Source of the DNA: Salvia splendens
Lineage: Eukaryota > Streptophyta > Magnoliopsida > Lamiales > Lamiaceae
Length of the DNA: 64,000 nt
Assembly (NCBI RefSeq): GCF_004379255.2
Contig: NC_056040.1
Span: forward strand, 35,327,779 to 35,391,778
Direction: 5' to 3'
The position numbers were made by a program, and so were the translations under genes. Below are positions 31,870-44,100 of this stretch, in pieces (position 1 is the first letter of the stretch; each line of letters starts with the position of its first letter). The notes under the pieces were generated by a model. That model made no database searches. It had not been told where the DNA came from and was given only the letters and a program-made list of their open reading frames with translations.

Positions 31870-31884
31870 GATGCACCATGTTTT
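31870..31884 (+). repeat. Target-site duplication of LINE fragment L (partner 32170-32184)
   Basis: gatgcaccatgtttt, perfect 15-bp repeat in the gypsy RT region; repeated in the duplicated copy at 56019-56033 and 56321-56335. Confidence 0.92.
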
Positions 31885-32169
31885 TTTTTTTTTGAACACC
31901 TTCACGGTGGAGGGTTCGTGGGTCCCTCCTCCCTATATTTCATATCAACAGGACGATCAATCTATGCCTAGGTGAACAAAACCAAAATGCAAAGTACAAA
32001 ATCACTAAGGCAACTGCACTACAAGAGTAGGGAGAGGTCAAGCCATCAAGAGATTCGACACCTACGTACTTTTCGGCGTCCGCTAAGCTCCTGATCGGCG
32101 GGCCATACACTACTAACGGTCTTCATCTCTAAATCGAACGTTGGGGGTACCCTTCTCCTCCAGTTGGAC
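31885..32169 (-). mobile_element. LINE fragment L, 3' UTR only
   Basis: 285-bp 5'-truncated LINE 3' end on the reverse strand. The T run at about 31885-31893 is its poly(A), followed by the CACC-GTGAA-GGTG hairpin and GGGACCCACGAACCCTCC-type end sequence. A 15-bp duplication gatgcaccatgtttt flanks it (31870-31884 and 32170-32184). No coding sequence. Copy 2 is at 56034-56320. Confidence 0.9.
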
Positions 32170-33278
32170 GATGCACCATGTTTTGAGAAAATTCATTGAA
32201 TCATTTCCCTATGTAATCAAATACGAAAAGGGAAAAGAAAACATTGTGGCTGATGCATTGTCTCGGAGGTACATTTTGATCACTACATTGAGTTCTAAGT
32301 TGCTTGGTTTTGAGTTGATTAAGGAAATGTATGATAATGACCCGAACTTTTCTTCTATCTATTTAGCTTGTGAGCATGCTGCATTTGACAAGTTCTATAG
32401 GCATGATGGCTATTTGTTTAGAGAAAATAAACTGTGCATTCCTAAAGGTTCTATGCGTGAATTGCTTGTGCGTGAAGCTCATGGTGGTGGTTTAATGGGG
32501 CATTTTGGAGTCCATTAGACAATGGATGTTTTGCATGAACATTTCTTTTGGCCTAAAATGCGTGTGGATGTTTAAAGAATTTGTAAAAGACGCATAACTT
32601 GCATGCAAGCCAAGTCTAAATCACACCCACATGGTTTGTACAAACCGTTACCAATTCCTAGTGCACCTTCGGAGGATATTTCAATGGACTTTGTTATTGG
32701 TTTGCCAAGAACAAAAATAGGTAGATATTAAGTTTTTGTGGTTGTTGATAGGTTTTCAAAAATGGCACATTTTATTCCATGTCACAAAACTGATGATGCA
32801 TCTCATATAGCTGATTTGTTCTTTAAAGAAATTGTACGTTTGCGTGGTGTTCCTTGATCAATTGTGAGTGATCTAGAATCTAAATTTGTGAGTCATTTTT
32901 GGCGTGTGTAGTGGAATAAGTTGGGAACTAAACTCTTGTTTTCTACTACTTGTCATCCACAAAGTGATGGACAAGATGAAGTAGTTAATAGGACTTTGTC
33001 TCAATTACTACGAACTTTAGTTAAAAAGAACTTGAAAAGTTGGGAGGAATGCATACCTTTTGCTGAATTTGCTTAAAATCGAAGTGTTCATTCTGCTACT
33101 AACTTTTCTCCATTTGAAGTTGTATATGGTTTTAATCCATTGAGTCCACTAGATTTTATTCCAATACCTATTGAAGAACGTGCAAGTCTTGATGGAAAAG
33201 CTAAGGCTGAAATGGTGAAAAGATTGCATGAAAGGGTAAGACTCAACATTGAAAAGAGAGAAGAAGGCCCTGAAGATC

Positions 33279-33308
33279 TTAGAGTGAGAAGCTCCTCCTT
33301 CTCTCTAA
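33279..33308 (+). promoter_or_regulatory. LINE-I 5' terminal hairpin
   Basis: TTAGAGTGA (33279-33287) against TCTCTCTAA (33300-33308): the closing pair is T-A instead of C-G on both arms, with one internal mismatch. Copy 2 is at about 57430-57459. Confidence 0.68.
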
Positions 33309-33488
33309 CAATCCCCCACCCTACCGCATTGTCCCGCCGGAATCTCACCCCCACCACTTAACCCTGCCTCCCTCACTCCACCATCCACATTCCCGTCCGA
33401 CGCCCTTCACCCCAAGGCCCCACGGTGAACGCTAGCGTCGGCCAACCCTCCCTCTTTCCACCCCCTACCCCTGCTCCTTGGTCTAGAT

Positions 33489-36400
33489 ATGCCGGACCCT
33501 CCTCCACCGGACCCCGATATTGGGGACGAGAAAGCTCGAACCATTGCGGACCACCTAATGGTCTTCCGGTCGCCCGATGAACCACATCCCAAACCGACGA
33601 CCAAAGCCACAAAGTTGAAGGCGGCGAAGAATAGATGCAAAACAAGGATGAACATGCCAGGCCCGCAATCAAAAGCGAATGGCCTGAAGCGCTTTGTCCC
33701 TTCCCCACTCCCGGAAGACAAACAGCTCCGGAAAAAGCTCTTGTTCGGCAACGACTCCAGTCCCGGCTCCGAGTCACCACGGTGCAAAGCGGCCATATTC
33801 TCGGAGAGCCCGGCCATGACACGGAGAAGGATGGCCGTGAGAATGATGAAAATATCCTCGACTGCAAAGGAGAACGTAAAACGGAAAATCTGGCCCTAAA
33901 GGACAACGCCGTAGCCGCCGGGGCTTCGCTGGCCGGCCCTCACACCGGTGGCGACTTGATGACCGTTGGAGAAGGTACGACCAAAGAATCCGTCGCAGTC
34001 CCCTCGGATCTTGATGAATCAAGTGAAGCCAAAAGTGCTTTGGAGTGTGCTAGAGTCAACTTACCCGAAATGGCTAAAGGACCAAACATGCTTTGTGAAA
34101 GTGCCTTTCTCCCCTACTCTTCCGGGTTGTTACATGATGCACTACACGCTTCCCTAATAATGCAGCCAAAAAAGAGTTCAATCTTGCAAGTGGCCTCCTT
34201 GGACTCGGCGGAACGGTTGGACACATGGACGGCGCAGCCTCTCCTTGCCGGAAACCCACCGAAAGATGCCACCTCAATAATGAATCCATCCACAATGTTA
34301 GTAGCAGCACTCGAGACCCCCTCGGCCCTCTAGCGGGCTCTCGTTGGAGGATTTCCCGCCCCTAGTTCCGGGACGTACTAGGAAGCTCCGAGCGAATTTC
34401 GAGGCCGGCGCGTCACAGGCGGATTCGGCCCCGGCCTGGCCGAGAGCCCAGCCGAAGGGACATAGCATCCGAGACACGTCGGCCCCCGGGGGATCATTCG
34501 CGACATCTTCTATTAATCAACCCCCGAAGGATGCGTTGGAGGCGCCTTGTTACAGCGACGAACCAATGGCTGAAGGTGACAAGAGTGGTGAAATGCATTG
34601 CGAGGACACGGAAGGCCCCCAAGCCATGGCGACGGAGAAGCCTCACATGAACCCGATGAACAACAACAAGGTCCAAGGGAAGGAGGGGGTCGCGAAACAC
34701 GGGAGCAAGCCGATCTCCATGGCCGACATGGTCCGAGGTGCACCTAACCCCGATGGCCCGCAAGCCTTCGACCCGGAGAACATCCAAAACATCGGATTTG
34801 CATCGATATCCAATGGAGTCCCTTCAATCTACTTCTCCGGGGCTGAAATTCAAAGGCTAGCGACAAACCTTGGGCACGCCATCGTAGGTAAATTTTCACA
34901 CTCTATTCCGGCTTCGCACCAAATTCAAAAGGCTCTCGAAAAAATTAAATTTCGTTGTGGCTTTACTTGGAAATACATTAATGCTAAACACATTCTTGTG
35001 TAATTCGAGGACATTGCGGATTATGTTCGGCTCTTAAGTGGCCCAAAAGGCACGCCGGTTTGGCTTATTGATCGTCACCCGATGAGAGTTTTCAAATGGT
35101 CGCTCGAATTTGATGCATATTGTGAATCACCCATTGCGGCAATTTGGTGCAACCTTATCAATCTTCCCATACATCTCTTTGATCAATCAGCCCTTTTCGC
35201 CATAGGAAAGCTGCTTGGCACGCCAATTCAGATTGATCGAGCAACGGCCAACAAATCTCGCCTCTCCTTCGCTCGAATATGCATCGAAATCGACATTACA
35301 CGGCCACCCCCCGAGGAGATCATCTTGGACATATGTGGACGGGAAGTGGTACAGCAAGTAAAATGGGATAAAATTCCACCATATTGCGGAGAATGTAAAC
35401 ACGTGGGGCATAGGAATGAGGTACGTTATGCGGCAAAGCCGTAGGAGCGTCCACCAAAACGGAACTATAATGTAGCCCCACCGAAACAGCCACAACAAGG
35501 GGAACGAGGAACCAAGAGCACCACAGTGGAACTGAGACAAAATGAATCCAATACGAAATGGCAACAACAAGGGAAGAACAAAGCCAAGGAAAGTCAGCCA
35601 AGTACGAGTTCGAAGGCTAGAGGAGGCAATGGTCCGGGAGGGCTAGACCCGGACATCATGGGGGACATGCCGGGTGAACATGGCTCGGAGATGGTTCCCT
35701 ATCACAACAAAAAGGACCGGTACGGGCCCCAAGTCCGCAATCAACCGAGAGGCTCGCTCGGTAGAGCATCCTCACTAGAACGAGGGCGGGAAGGTGCCAT
35801 GCTAGGGAAACTCAAGGATGGCCACGAAGGGACCTCCTTGGCCGGGGAACGAGGGAGATTGAGCGGGTCGTATTGACACTTTGATCTTGAGAAGGCAGAA
35901 GCAAAAGAGAGGGAAAGCCTCATGAGTTCCAACCGGTACTACTCCCTCATGGCCGATGAAACTTTCGTTGACCACGATGATGGCGAACATGAAGTCTGGG
36001 AAATGAACACGGTGGAGGGTTCGTGGGTCCCTCATCCCTATATTTCACAAGGAGAGTAGTACAATGCATGGCTACACCCAGAAGTGGTGTCCCGAAATCT
36101 AAGGCAGGAGTAGTATACGGTCCGTGACAACAGGTCCGGACCTCATCATACTCCCTTCCAAAAGCAAAATACATATAGCCCAAACCAAACAAACTACAAT
36201 CCTCTCGATCGCCAGTCATCCCCATTCTTCCTCCTCATTTTGAACCCTTATGTTTGGGGTTCCGATTGCATCCATCCGCACGATTGATGCGAGGTGTCTT
36301 GGTGCTGATCCGGCTCCCATTCTGCAAAAATCAATCCTCTCCATACCAATTTTCGCAAGGAGATCTGCCGCGCTATTACCTTCCCGATGGATGAAGGTGA

Positions 36401-36678
36401 AGCGCATGTCCTGTTGGTGCTTGAGGAGTTTGATCCGCGAGGTCACTTGGCAGAGGTGGGCCGGCCCCCAGCATGAGTCATTAATCAGCTTGATTGCTTG
36501 TTGTGCATCCGATTCCACCCAGATTGGTCGCCAGAATTCCATGGCCCATGTTGAGGAGGTGGACGAGGCGAACCCCAATCTTATGGAAGCCGAACCATGC
36601 CAAAAAGGAAATGATCTACAAATCATTGCATTCCAAGGCGGGCCTTCACACCCACCGGGTACGTCCCCCTCTTGTTAA
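33489..36678 (+). pseudogene. LINE-I ORF1, broken, interrupted by LINE-J
   Basis: Begins MPDPPPPDPDIGDEKARTIA with DHLMVFRS, then FVPSPLPEDKQLRKKL. Frame breaks lie near 33800 and 34335. DUF4283 starts at about 34792 (IGFASISNGVPSIYFSGAE). TAA 35001-35003 replaces a CAA codon and TAG 35442-35444 replaces a Ser codon; the second tandem copy has neither. The knuckle is CGECKHVGHRNEVR with the last Cys changed to Arg. A TGA at 35874-35876 precedes the LINE-J insertion at 36006-36540. The C-terminal QGGPSHPPGTSPSC and TAA 36676-36678 follow. Confidence 0.86.
36006..36540 (-). mobile_element. LINE-J, 5'-truncated fragment with RNase H
   Basis: Reverse-strand LINE 3' end inside LINE-I ORF1. Coding part (about 36540-36226): RNase H end with PIWVESDAQQAIKL, HREGNSAADLLAK and a usual C-terminus (IGTPNIRV). 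Its 3' UTR (36225-36006) has GGTCCG/CGGACC and CACC-ACTTCTG-GGTG hairpins. The poly(A) is missing, and the terminal hairpin is shortened to ...CCACCGTGTTC. No target-site duplication was recognised. Copy 2 (60156-60651) lacks 39 bp of it. Confidence 0.85.
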
Positions 36679-36680
36679 TC

Positions 36681-38527
36681 ATTTTAATTAACTTCATGTT
36701 TTGGAACGTTAGGGGGAGCGCGAATGCGTCAACCCAAAACATCCTTAAAAGACTAATTGTATCTCACAAAATTAATTGTCTTGCAATCATGGAACCACTC
36801 ACGGCCCCAAATCCGGTGAAGTTTTCTAAAGCTTTGGGGATGAATTTTAAGGCAGCAAACTCCAACGGGAAGATATGGTTTTTTGTGGAGGAAGGGGCGG
36901 ATTTTGAGGTGGTGGACGACTCGGACCAAATACTCCACGGGAAATACCTTTGCCTGTGGCTACCTTGTTCCATTATGGTGTCGGCCGTGTACGCAAAGTG
37001 TACTAGGGAAGAACGAGTTGCGCTTTGGGACAAAATGAGAGAAATTTCAGTAAACACCGAACGGATGCCTTAGGTCATTGGCGGGGATTTTAACACCATC
37101 CTCTCTACACGAGATATGGCCGGAAGTGACACTAATCGACAAATGGAGATGATCGACTTCTCCGAAGCAATCGAGGACTGCAGACTACTTGACCCAGGCT
37201 ATGACGGGTCGGACTTTACGTGGGCCAAGAATGGCCTCTTCGAAAGACTAGATCGGGTGTTGGTAAATGAACCGTGGGCCCGAATCTTTGAAGCGGTGAG
37301 GGCAACAAACCTTCCGCGGGTGGCCTCGGATCATGGCCCGGTGCTGGTGCGGTGCAAGTTGCCAAGTACTCACTCCGGGGGCAGCCCATTCCGCTTTCAA
37401 AATATGTGGATCCGCCATGATGGCTTCAGTGATCTAGTTCGAGAAGATTGGGGCAAGCCGACGGAAGCACAAGGTCTTCTCAACCTCCAAATCAAACTTC
37501 CTAGAATCAAGAAAACCTTGAAGAAATGGAACAAGGAGGTCTTTGGGAATATCCACACTAATCTCAGGGACTTTGAAGAGAAAATTGTGAAGGCCCAAGC
37601 CAACTTTGAGGAGAGGCCTTCGCCAGAGAATAGGATGGGAATTAACAAACTCATTGTCGAGTACATTTGTCTCTTGAGAATGGAGGAAGATTTCTGGCGT
37701 CAAAAAACTACTCTCCGATGGCTCACGGAGGGAGATAAAAATACGAGATTCTATCAAAGTTGGGTTAAGCAAAAGAGAATCCGGATGCGTATTCACAAGA
37801 CTAACGCTGACGGACGGGAACTCTCTGATGAAGCGGAGATTAGAGAGTCGGCGGTTCTTTTCTTCCAAAAACTCCTAGCACCCAACCCCTTGGCGCTAAT
37901 GGAGCCGGATCTTAGCCTTATAGACCCACTCCCTCCCTCGGACGACATGGGCACATTGGGGCCGAAGAGCCGGGTGAGGAGGAGATCAAAAGAGCCGTAT
38001 TTGGCATCTCGGGAAACAGTGCCCCAGGCCCAGATGGTTTCACGGCCTCCTTCTTCCAACCTTGTTGGGGTATTATCGGATCGGATGTGGTTGCAGCAAT
38101 TTGCCAATTCTTTCGAGGGGCCTTCCTCCCCCGAAGTGTCACGGCAACAAGTATAGTCCTCATCCCCAAAAAAGTATCGCCGGACTCGTGGGGTGACTAC
38201 CGCCCCATTAGTCTATGCAACGTCATCAACAAGGTCATCACAAAAATTCACAAGGCAAGGTTAGCTCTCCTTCTCCCACGCCTTATTTCTCCGAACCAAA
38301 GTGGCTTTGTGAAAGGCCGCCTCCTCAACGATAACGTCTTGCTGGCCCAAGAAATGTTCCATGAGATCTCGAAGTGCAACCCACCCGAAAGTGCTTGGAG
38401 ATCAGCCATCTTTCCTACGCCGACGATATCATCATCTTTACCCAAGCGGTGACCACTCCCCTTAGGCGGCTCCGGTCATGCCTAGAAGATTATGAGAAGG
38501 TGTCAAGGCAACAAATCAATCTCTCAA
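36681..38527 (+). pseudogene. LINE-I ORF2 part 1: endonuclease and RT with core deletion
   Basis: The usual ATG two bases after the ORF1 stop is ATT here (36681). The endonuclease has GGDFNTILS, FTWAKNGLFERLDRVL and SDHGPVLVRC. TAG 37071-37073 replaces Trp (TGG in copy 2). A frame break lies near 37955. The RT keeps DYRPISLCNV and NQSGFVKGR, but about 320 bp are missing at about 38390, removing the KIDMAKAYDRVQ catalytic Asp and GLRQGDP motifs. The YADD box follows at 38416-38427. LINE-K enters at the QQINLS codons (38527). Confidence 0.87.
38511..38527 (+). repeat. Target-site duplication of LINE-K (partner 45575-45591)
   Basis: acaaatcaatctctcaa occurs before the LINE-K 5' end and again directly after its poly(A), 17 bp, no mismatch; LINE-I ORF2 reads on from there. 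Confidence 0.92.
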
Positions 38528-38537
38528 GCAAAAAACT

Positions 38538-38567
38538 CTAGAGAGAGATGCTCTCCCTTCTCTCTAG
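38538..38567 (+). promoter_or_regulatory. LINE-K 5' terminal hairpin
   Basis: CTAGAGAGA (38538-38546) and TCTCTCTAG (38559-38567), perfect 9-bp stem; its loop contains the ATG later reused as the ORF1 start in the rearranged copy. Confidence 0.7.
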
Positions 38568-38639
38568 CAATTCTAGCTTTTGAACGGTAGTCCCCTCCCG
38601 TCCACCCCACGCCGACATCCCTTTAAACTCTAGAGAGAG

Positions 38640-41172
38640 ATGCTCTCCCTGAAAATGAAGGCCACCAACTCCCGGTTCAAGGTCCGAAAGTGCACTCCGG
38701 CCCCTTCTACCAAGGGCGACGGACGGAAGCATTTTGTCCCCTCACCCTTTCCGGAGGACAAGCAACTCCGTAAGAAGCTTGTGTTCGATAAAGAAGATAG
38801 TCCCACCATCGGGTCTCCAAAATGCAAGAGTTCCATCTTTCCGGCGAGCCAACACATGGATGAAGTGGGGAACTCCTCACCTAAGGGCACCACGAATTCC
38901 AACACTAATGAGGAAGTCATATTGGAGGATGGATTTTCCATCGAAGACGGTACAACCACGGCGGCCGCGGTGGCGCCGGACTCTGACCAGCACACGGCCG
39001 GCGACGGGGTGCTCATCGGTGAAGATAGGGCCACACTTACACTAGGTCCAAGTGGCATGAGAGATAGTCCAAAGGAGGTACAATTGTCCTTGGGGGATGG
39101 GAAAGTCAAATTACCCGAAATGGAGCCAACAACAAACTTACTTTCCGAAAGTTGTTTGGTGGCTTGCCGAGCCGAGTCATCACGTGAACTACTAGCCGTT
39201 GAAGCCCATGTGCAGCCAAAGAAAGATTCCATCATGCAACTAGCAAATCTTGACATGCCGGAGATGCTAGACGCCATGGTGGCGTAGCCCCTCCTCGGAG
39301 ACAAGTGGCCGGCGGACCATGCTGAAAATGCCGGACCGTACCTCGCCCTCCCATGGTCCACCGGACCAACCCCCGAACCACTCCCGGTGACAAATGGCCC
39401 ATCGCTTGAGGATTTCCCCCCCCTTGAACGAGGCCGGACCCGCAAAATCCGAGGTCGGCTACGTCCGTGCCATCCCCCACAGCCGGACGCCGCACCACTT
39501 CGAGCCACGATTGGGCCCTCGGCCCCCGACAAGGCTGCCGAGCCGATCGAGTATAAGGCCGCTGATGCGGACGGGAGGCCGGCCAATGATGACACGACGA
39601 TGGCCGACGTGTGCGAGCACCGTGGATCGCAAGCCTTGGCTGGATCAGAGCTACTAGGCAACGCGTGGGCGGCGCGGCACAAGGCCACATTGAGTAACTC
39701 CCGACCCGTAGGAAATGAAGATGGCGCGCGGAACACAAGCGCACCCAAGAGCATGGCTGATATGGTTCGGACGTCGCGGAACACCGAAGGGCCGAAAGTG
39801 TTTGAGCCGGATAACATTCCAAATATTGGCTTTGCGACCACCTCCAATGGCATTCCGGCAATCTACTTCTCCGAAGCGGAAGTCCAAAAGCTGTCCTCGA
39901 GCATTGGGCACACCATTGTGGGTAAGTTCTCCCACTCTATACCCACTTCATACCAAATACAAAAGGCCTTAGATAATATCAAATTTAATAGAGGATTTAC
40001 ATGGAAGTATATTAATGCTAAGCATATATTTGTTCAATTCGAGGATATGGCGGATTATGCCCGTTTGCTCAGTGGACCGAAAGGGACGCTGGTGTGGTTT
40101 ATTGATCGGCACCCCATGAGGGTTTTCAAGTGGTCCCCGGATTTTGATGCGTATTATGAGTCCCCCGATCGCGGCAGTTTGGTGCAACATCATTGGCCTT
40201 CCAATTCACCTTTTTGATCACGCCGCCCTCTTTGCAATCGGTAAATTGCTTGGAAACCCGATACAAGTGGATCGCGCTACGGCCAGCAAGTCAAGACTCT
40301 CGTTTGCTCGCATTTTCATTGAAATTGACATCACGAAGCCACCCCCCGAGGAGTTCATTCTAGATATTTGTGGACGTGAGACGGTGCTAAAAGTAAAATG
40401 GGACAAGATCCCGGCATATTGCATGGAATGTAGGCATGTTGGACATAAACGTGAGGTGTGTTATGCGGCGGGTAATGTTGAGCGTCCCCCGAAGAGGAAC
40501 TACAATAATGTAACACCGAGACAGCCACACCATGAGAGTCAATGGGGAAGGGACAAAACGGAACAACCAAAGGAAATGGCTAGCACTAGCGAGTGGAAAC
40601 ATCAAAAGAAAAACAAAGGGCTGAAGGGGCAGCCAAAGGCCGGAACCTCGGCTATTGGTTCCGAGCCGAGGGTGTGGTCGGGCCCGGACATCATGGGCGA
40701 AGTGCATGGTAATTTTGACCTGGCTCCGGTGGCAAGCGCCCATGAAAGTGGTGAGAGTTCCTTTGGCCGAGATACCTTCGATAAATCCGTCGGAGTGCTT
40801 ACTAGTTCTACCCACCGCGGAGGTGAATTCCACGGGGCCACGAATGGGTACACGCCCTCACGACGAGGAGCGTTTACTAGTTGGAAAGGGGGAACACGGG
40901 GAACGACAAGGGGCCGAGGGTCCCAAGCAGCCCGAAATGTCCTAAGCTCCAACCAATACTTTTCTCTCATGGAGAAGGAAGATTTCCTAGAAGATGATGA
41001 TGATGTGGAGGGGGAAGGAGATAAAGAGGGGAGCCCTCGAACCATCCCTTATGCTGGTGGGGAAGATCCCATGATCATGTATGAGGAGGGATACCTTGGA
41101 GAGGAACGACTACAAATGGTGGAATATCAGGGGGACCTTGCACGGTCACCGGGTAAGACTCTCCCCCATTAA
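38640..41172 (+). pseudogene. LINE-K ORF1 with a rebuilt start, frameshifted
   Basis: The original N-terminus (MADPPPDIATS in copy 2, 62859) is deleted. A templated 26-bp insertion supplies a new ATG (38640) that reads MLSLKMKATNSRF in frame with the old ORF. Then FVPSPFPEDKQLRKKL and LEDFPPLERGRTRKIR. TAG 39286-39288 replaces a CAG codon (CAG in copy 2). DUF4283 begins near 39825 (IGFATTSNGIPAIYFSEAE), with an extra C near 40165 shifting the frame. The knuckle CMECRHVGHKREVC is complete (near 40420). It ends at TAA 41170-41172, two bases before the ORF2 ATG. Confidence 0.87.
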
Positions 41173-41174
41173 TC

Positions 41175-44100
41175 ATGTCTGTCAACTTTATGTTTTGGAA
41201 CGTTAGGGGAGTTGCTAACGCGCCTACCCAAAATGTTCTTAAAAGATTAATTAAGACTCATAATGTTCATTTTCTTGCAATTATGGAACCGCTCACAAGC
41301 CCCAACCCGGAGAAGTTCTCAAAGGCTCTGGGGCTGGTGTTCCAAGGATCGAATAGAAATGGGAAGATTTGGGTGTTTGTTGAGGAAGGGGCCAGCTTCG
41401 TGGCCGAGAGAGATACGGATCAGGTCCTATCCGGCCGCTTTGGATCTCCCCGCCTAGCTAGTCAATTGTGTGTCTCGGCTGTCTATGCAAAATGTACGAG
41501 AACCGAACGGCTTCATTTATGGGATGAATTGAGGGAGTGCTCTATACTCTTGGAGGGCACACCATGGATGATCGGAGGGGACTTCAACACCATTCTCCAC
41601 CCGCGAGACAGAGTAGGAAGTGACACAAACCGCCAAGCTGAAATGGTGGACTTTGCGTAGGCCATTGAGGATTGCAGGATACTAGACCCGGGCTATGATG
41701 GGTCGGAGTTCACGTGGGCTAAGAATGTCCTTTTTGAAAGATTGGATAGAATCCTTGTGAACGAACGATGGGCACAAACTTTGGAAACTACTCGGGTGAC
41801 GAACCTGCCCCGGATTGCCTCGGACCACGGGCCTGTGTTGGTAAGATGCAAAGTGACAAGCAATAACAGCGGGGGTAGGCCATTCAGGTTCCAAAACATG
41901 TGGATTAGACACGAGGGTTTTAATGATCTCGTTCGGGGAGATTGGATGCAACCGACGGAATCCGGAGGCCTCCTCAATTTCCAAATCAAACTTGCACGGC
42001 TTAAGAGGACCCTAAAGGTATGGAACAAGGAGACCTTTGGGAACATCCATCTCAACCTCAGGGATATGGAGGTGAAAATCGCAATGGCCCAAAGCGATTT
42101 CGAAGAAAGGCCAACCCCGGAGAACAGGACAGAGATCAATAGATGCATCGCCGAGTACATTCGACTCCTTAAAATGGAGGAGGACTTCTGGCGTCAAAAG
42201 GCTACTCTTAGATGGCTAGGGGAGGGCGACAAGAACACTAATTCTACCAAAGTTGGGTCAAGCAAAAAAGGATCCGCACGCGCATCCACAAGATCAATGT
42301 GGGTGGCCGGGAGATATCGGACGAAATGGAGATAAGAAGTTCGGCGGTGGAGTTCTTCCAAGACCTACTGGCCTCGGGGCCTCTCGCTTTGTCCGAGCCA
42401 GATCTTGATTTGATCGATCAACTCCCACCCTTGGATGAAGTGGCTGCACTACCCGAGACACCATCCGCAGAGGAAGTTAAAAATGCTATTTTTGATATCC
42501 ACGGGGACAGTGCCCCAGGGCCGGATGGTTTCACGGCCTTGTTCTACCAGGCTTGTTGGGCGACGGTTGGGCCGGACGTGGTGGCGGCTATCGGCCAATT
42601 CTTCGGGGGTGCCTACCTCCCACGTAGCGTCACGGCCACAAACATTGTCCTCATCCCAAAAAAGCTTGTGTCGGAGTCGTGGAGCGACTACCGCCCCATT
42701 AGCCTGTGCAACGTCGTCAACAAGATTATCACAAAGATAATGTCGAAGAGAATGACTTCGCTCATCCCTATGGTTATCTCACCAAATCAGAGTGGATTTG
42801 TGAAGGGACGGCTCCTCAATGATAATGTCCTTTTGGCACAGGAGATGTTCCATGAGCTCTCAAGATGTGCGCCGGCCCCTAACGTCGCGGTTAAGATCGA
42901 TATGGCCAAGGCCTACGACCGAGTACAATGGCCCTTCCTTTTGAAAGTGCTACATCGGATGGGTTTCCCGGCCCCGTGGGTCTCTTTGATTGAGAGATGT
43001 GTGGGCTCGTGTTAGTGCTCGTTGCTGGTCAATGGCGCCCCCTCCGGGTTCTTTAAGTCCACCCGCGGCCTCAGACAGGGAGATCCAATATCTCCGACAC
43101 TTTTCGTAATTGCGGCTGAGTACCTCTCGAGGAAATTAGACAAGCTCATTTTGGGAAAGAAAGAGATGACTTTTAGAGCTACCCGCCACTGCATGGAAAT
43201 AAGCCACCTCGCCTACGCCGATGACATTGTGATATTCACACAAGCAGCGGACTTGCCTGGAGACATATGCCAGGAGTTTCCGGGCAGCAGATTAACTTGG
43301 CAAAAAGCAATTTCTATATTGCCGAACAACATGAAGGGTGCGCCAACATTATTCAAAATGAAGGAGGCTTCGCACGAGGTACTTTCCCTTTTTTGTACCT
43401 TGGAGTTCCTATTTATCGTGGTGTCAAACGTACAGATATGTTTATGTTCCTTCGGGAAAAGATTGCTGCACAAATCTCGGGGTGGGCTCATCGACACCTC
43501 TCCTTTGGAGGTAGGCTTACACTTCTCCAAGGCACACTTGAAGCGGTGCCGCTGCACATTTTCCAGGCCATTGAACCAACATCCGGGGCCCTTAAGCAAT
43601 TGGATCAGCAGATGGCCCGATTCTTCTGGGGATCGTCAACAGAGAGAAAAAAGACACATTGGATTGGGTGGGATCAGATCTGCCTTCCCACCCCTGAAGG
43701 GGGTCTCGGCATTCGCAAGACCAAAGAAGTCCTCCGGGCCTTCAGTATCAAACTTTGGTGGAGGTTCCGGGAGCAAAATTCAGTTTGGGCTAAATTCATG
43801 AAGGCCAAGTATTGTCATAAAAACTCCCCCCTTGCGACCTCCCCTTCGGGGAGAAGTAGCCCGACATGGAAGAGGCTAATGAAAGTGAGAAATCAAGCAA
43901 ATCCGCACATTAGATGGGTGATCGGTCAGGGCGATGCCTATTTTTGGGATGACATTTGGCTTGGTGAATCTCCCCTTCGCGAGATCTGCCTTGACGATAG
44001 GGGCGCCTCATCGGCCAAGGTCTCGGACTACATTGGGGGTGGAAATTGGGATGAGGCTAAGTTACGTCAACTTCACAACCAGGCTGGAATGCCACAAGAG

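Larger units (their letters stand above)
31405..33261 (+). mobile_element. Ty3/gypsy remnant (RT to integrase), split by LINE fragment L
   Basis: Internal pol fragment of a gypsy element, no LTR. RT (31405-31884): PPLRSIEHQIDL, MSPCAVPVIVV, CRAINKITVKYHYPIPRLDD, SKIDLKSG then TAG in place of Tyr. After the LINE fragment it jumps to the end of RNase H ([26 protein letters not shown]), so the YVDD region and most of RNase H are deleted. Then come the integrase zinc domain, and the core ([24 protein letters not shown]) with many stops, mostly readable as C-to-T or G-to-A changes. LINE-I truncates it at about 33261. Confidence 0.9.

Noticed and set aside
31405..33261. Complete gypsy element with LTRs
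   Set aside because: No LTRs, primer-binding site or gag could be seen; RT is truncated and most of RNase H is deleted.
33262..33278. Extra bases before the LINE-I 5' hairpin as a target-site duplication
   Set aside because: No matching sequence was found; the LINE-I 3' end is absent from the window, so the pair cannot be tested.
38630..39853. Long reverse-strand open stretch (about 400 codons) opposite LINE-K ORF1
   Set aside because: It is the antisense shadow of the GC-rich ORF1; it matches no recognisable domain, while the + strand shows the conserved ORF1 boxes.
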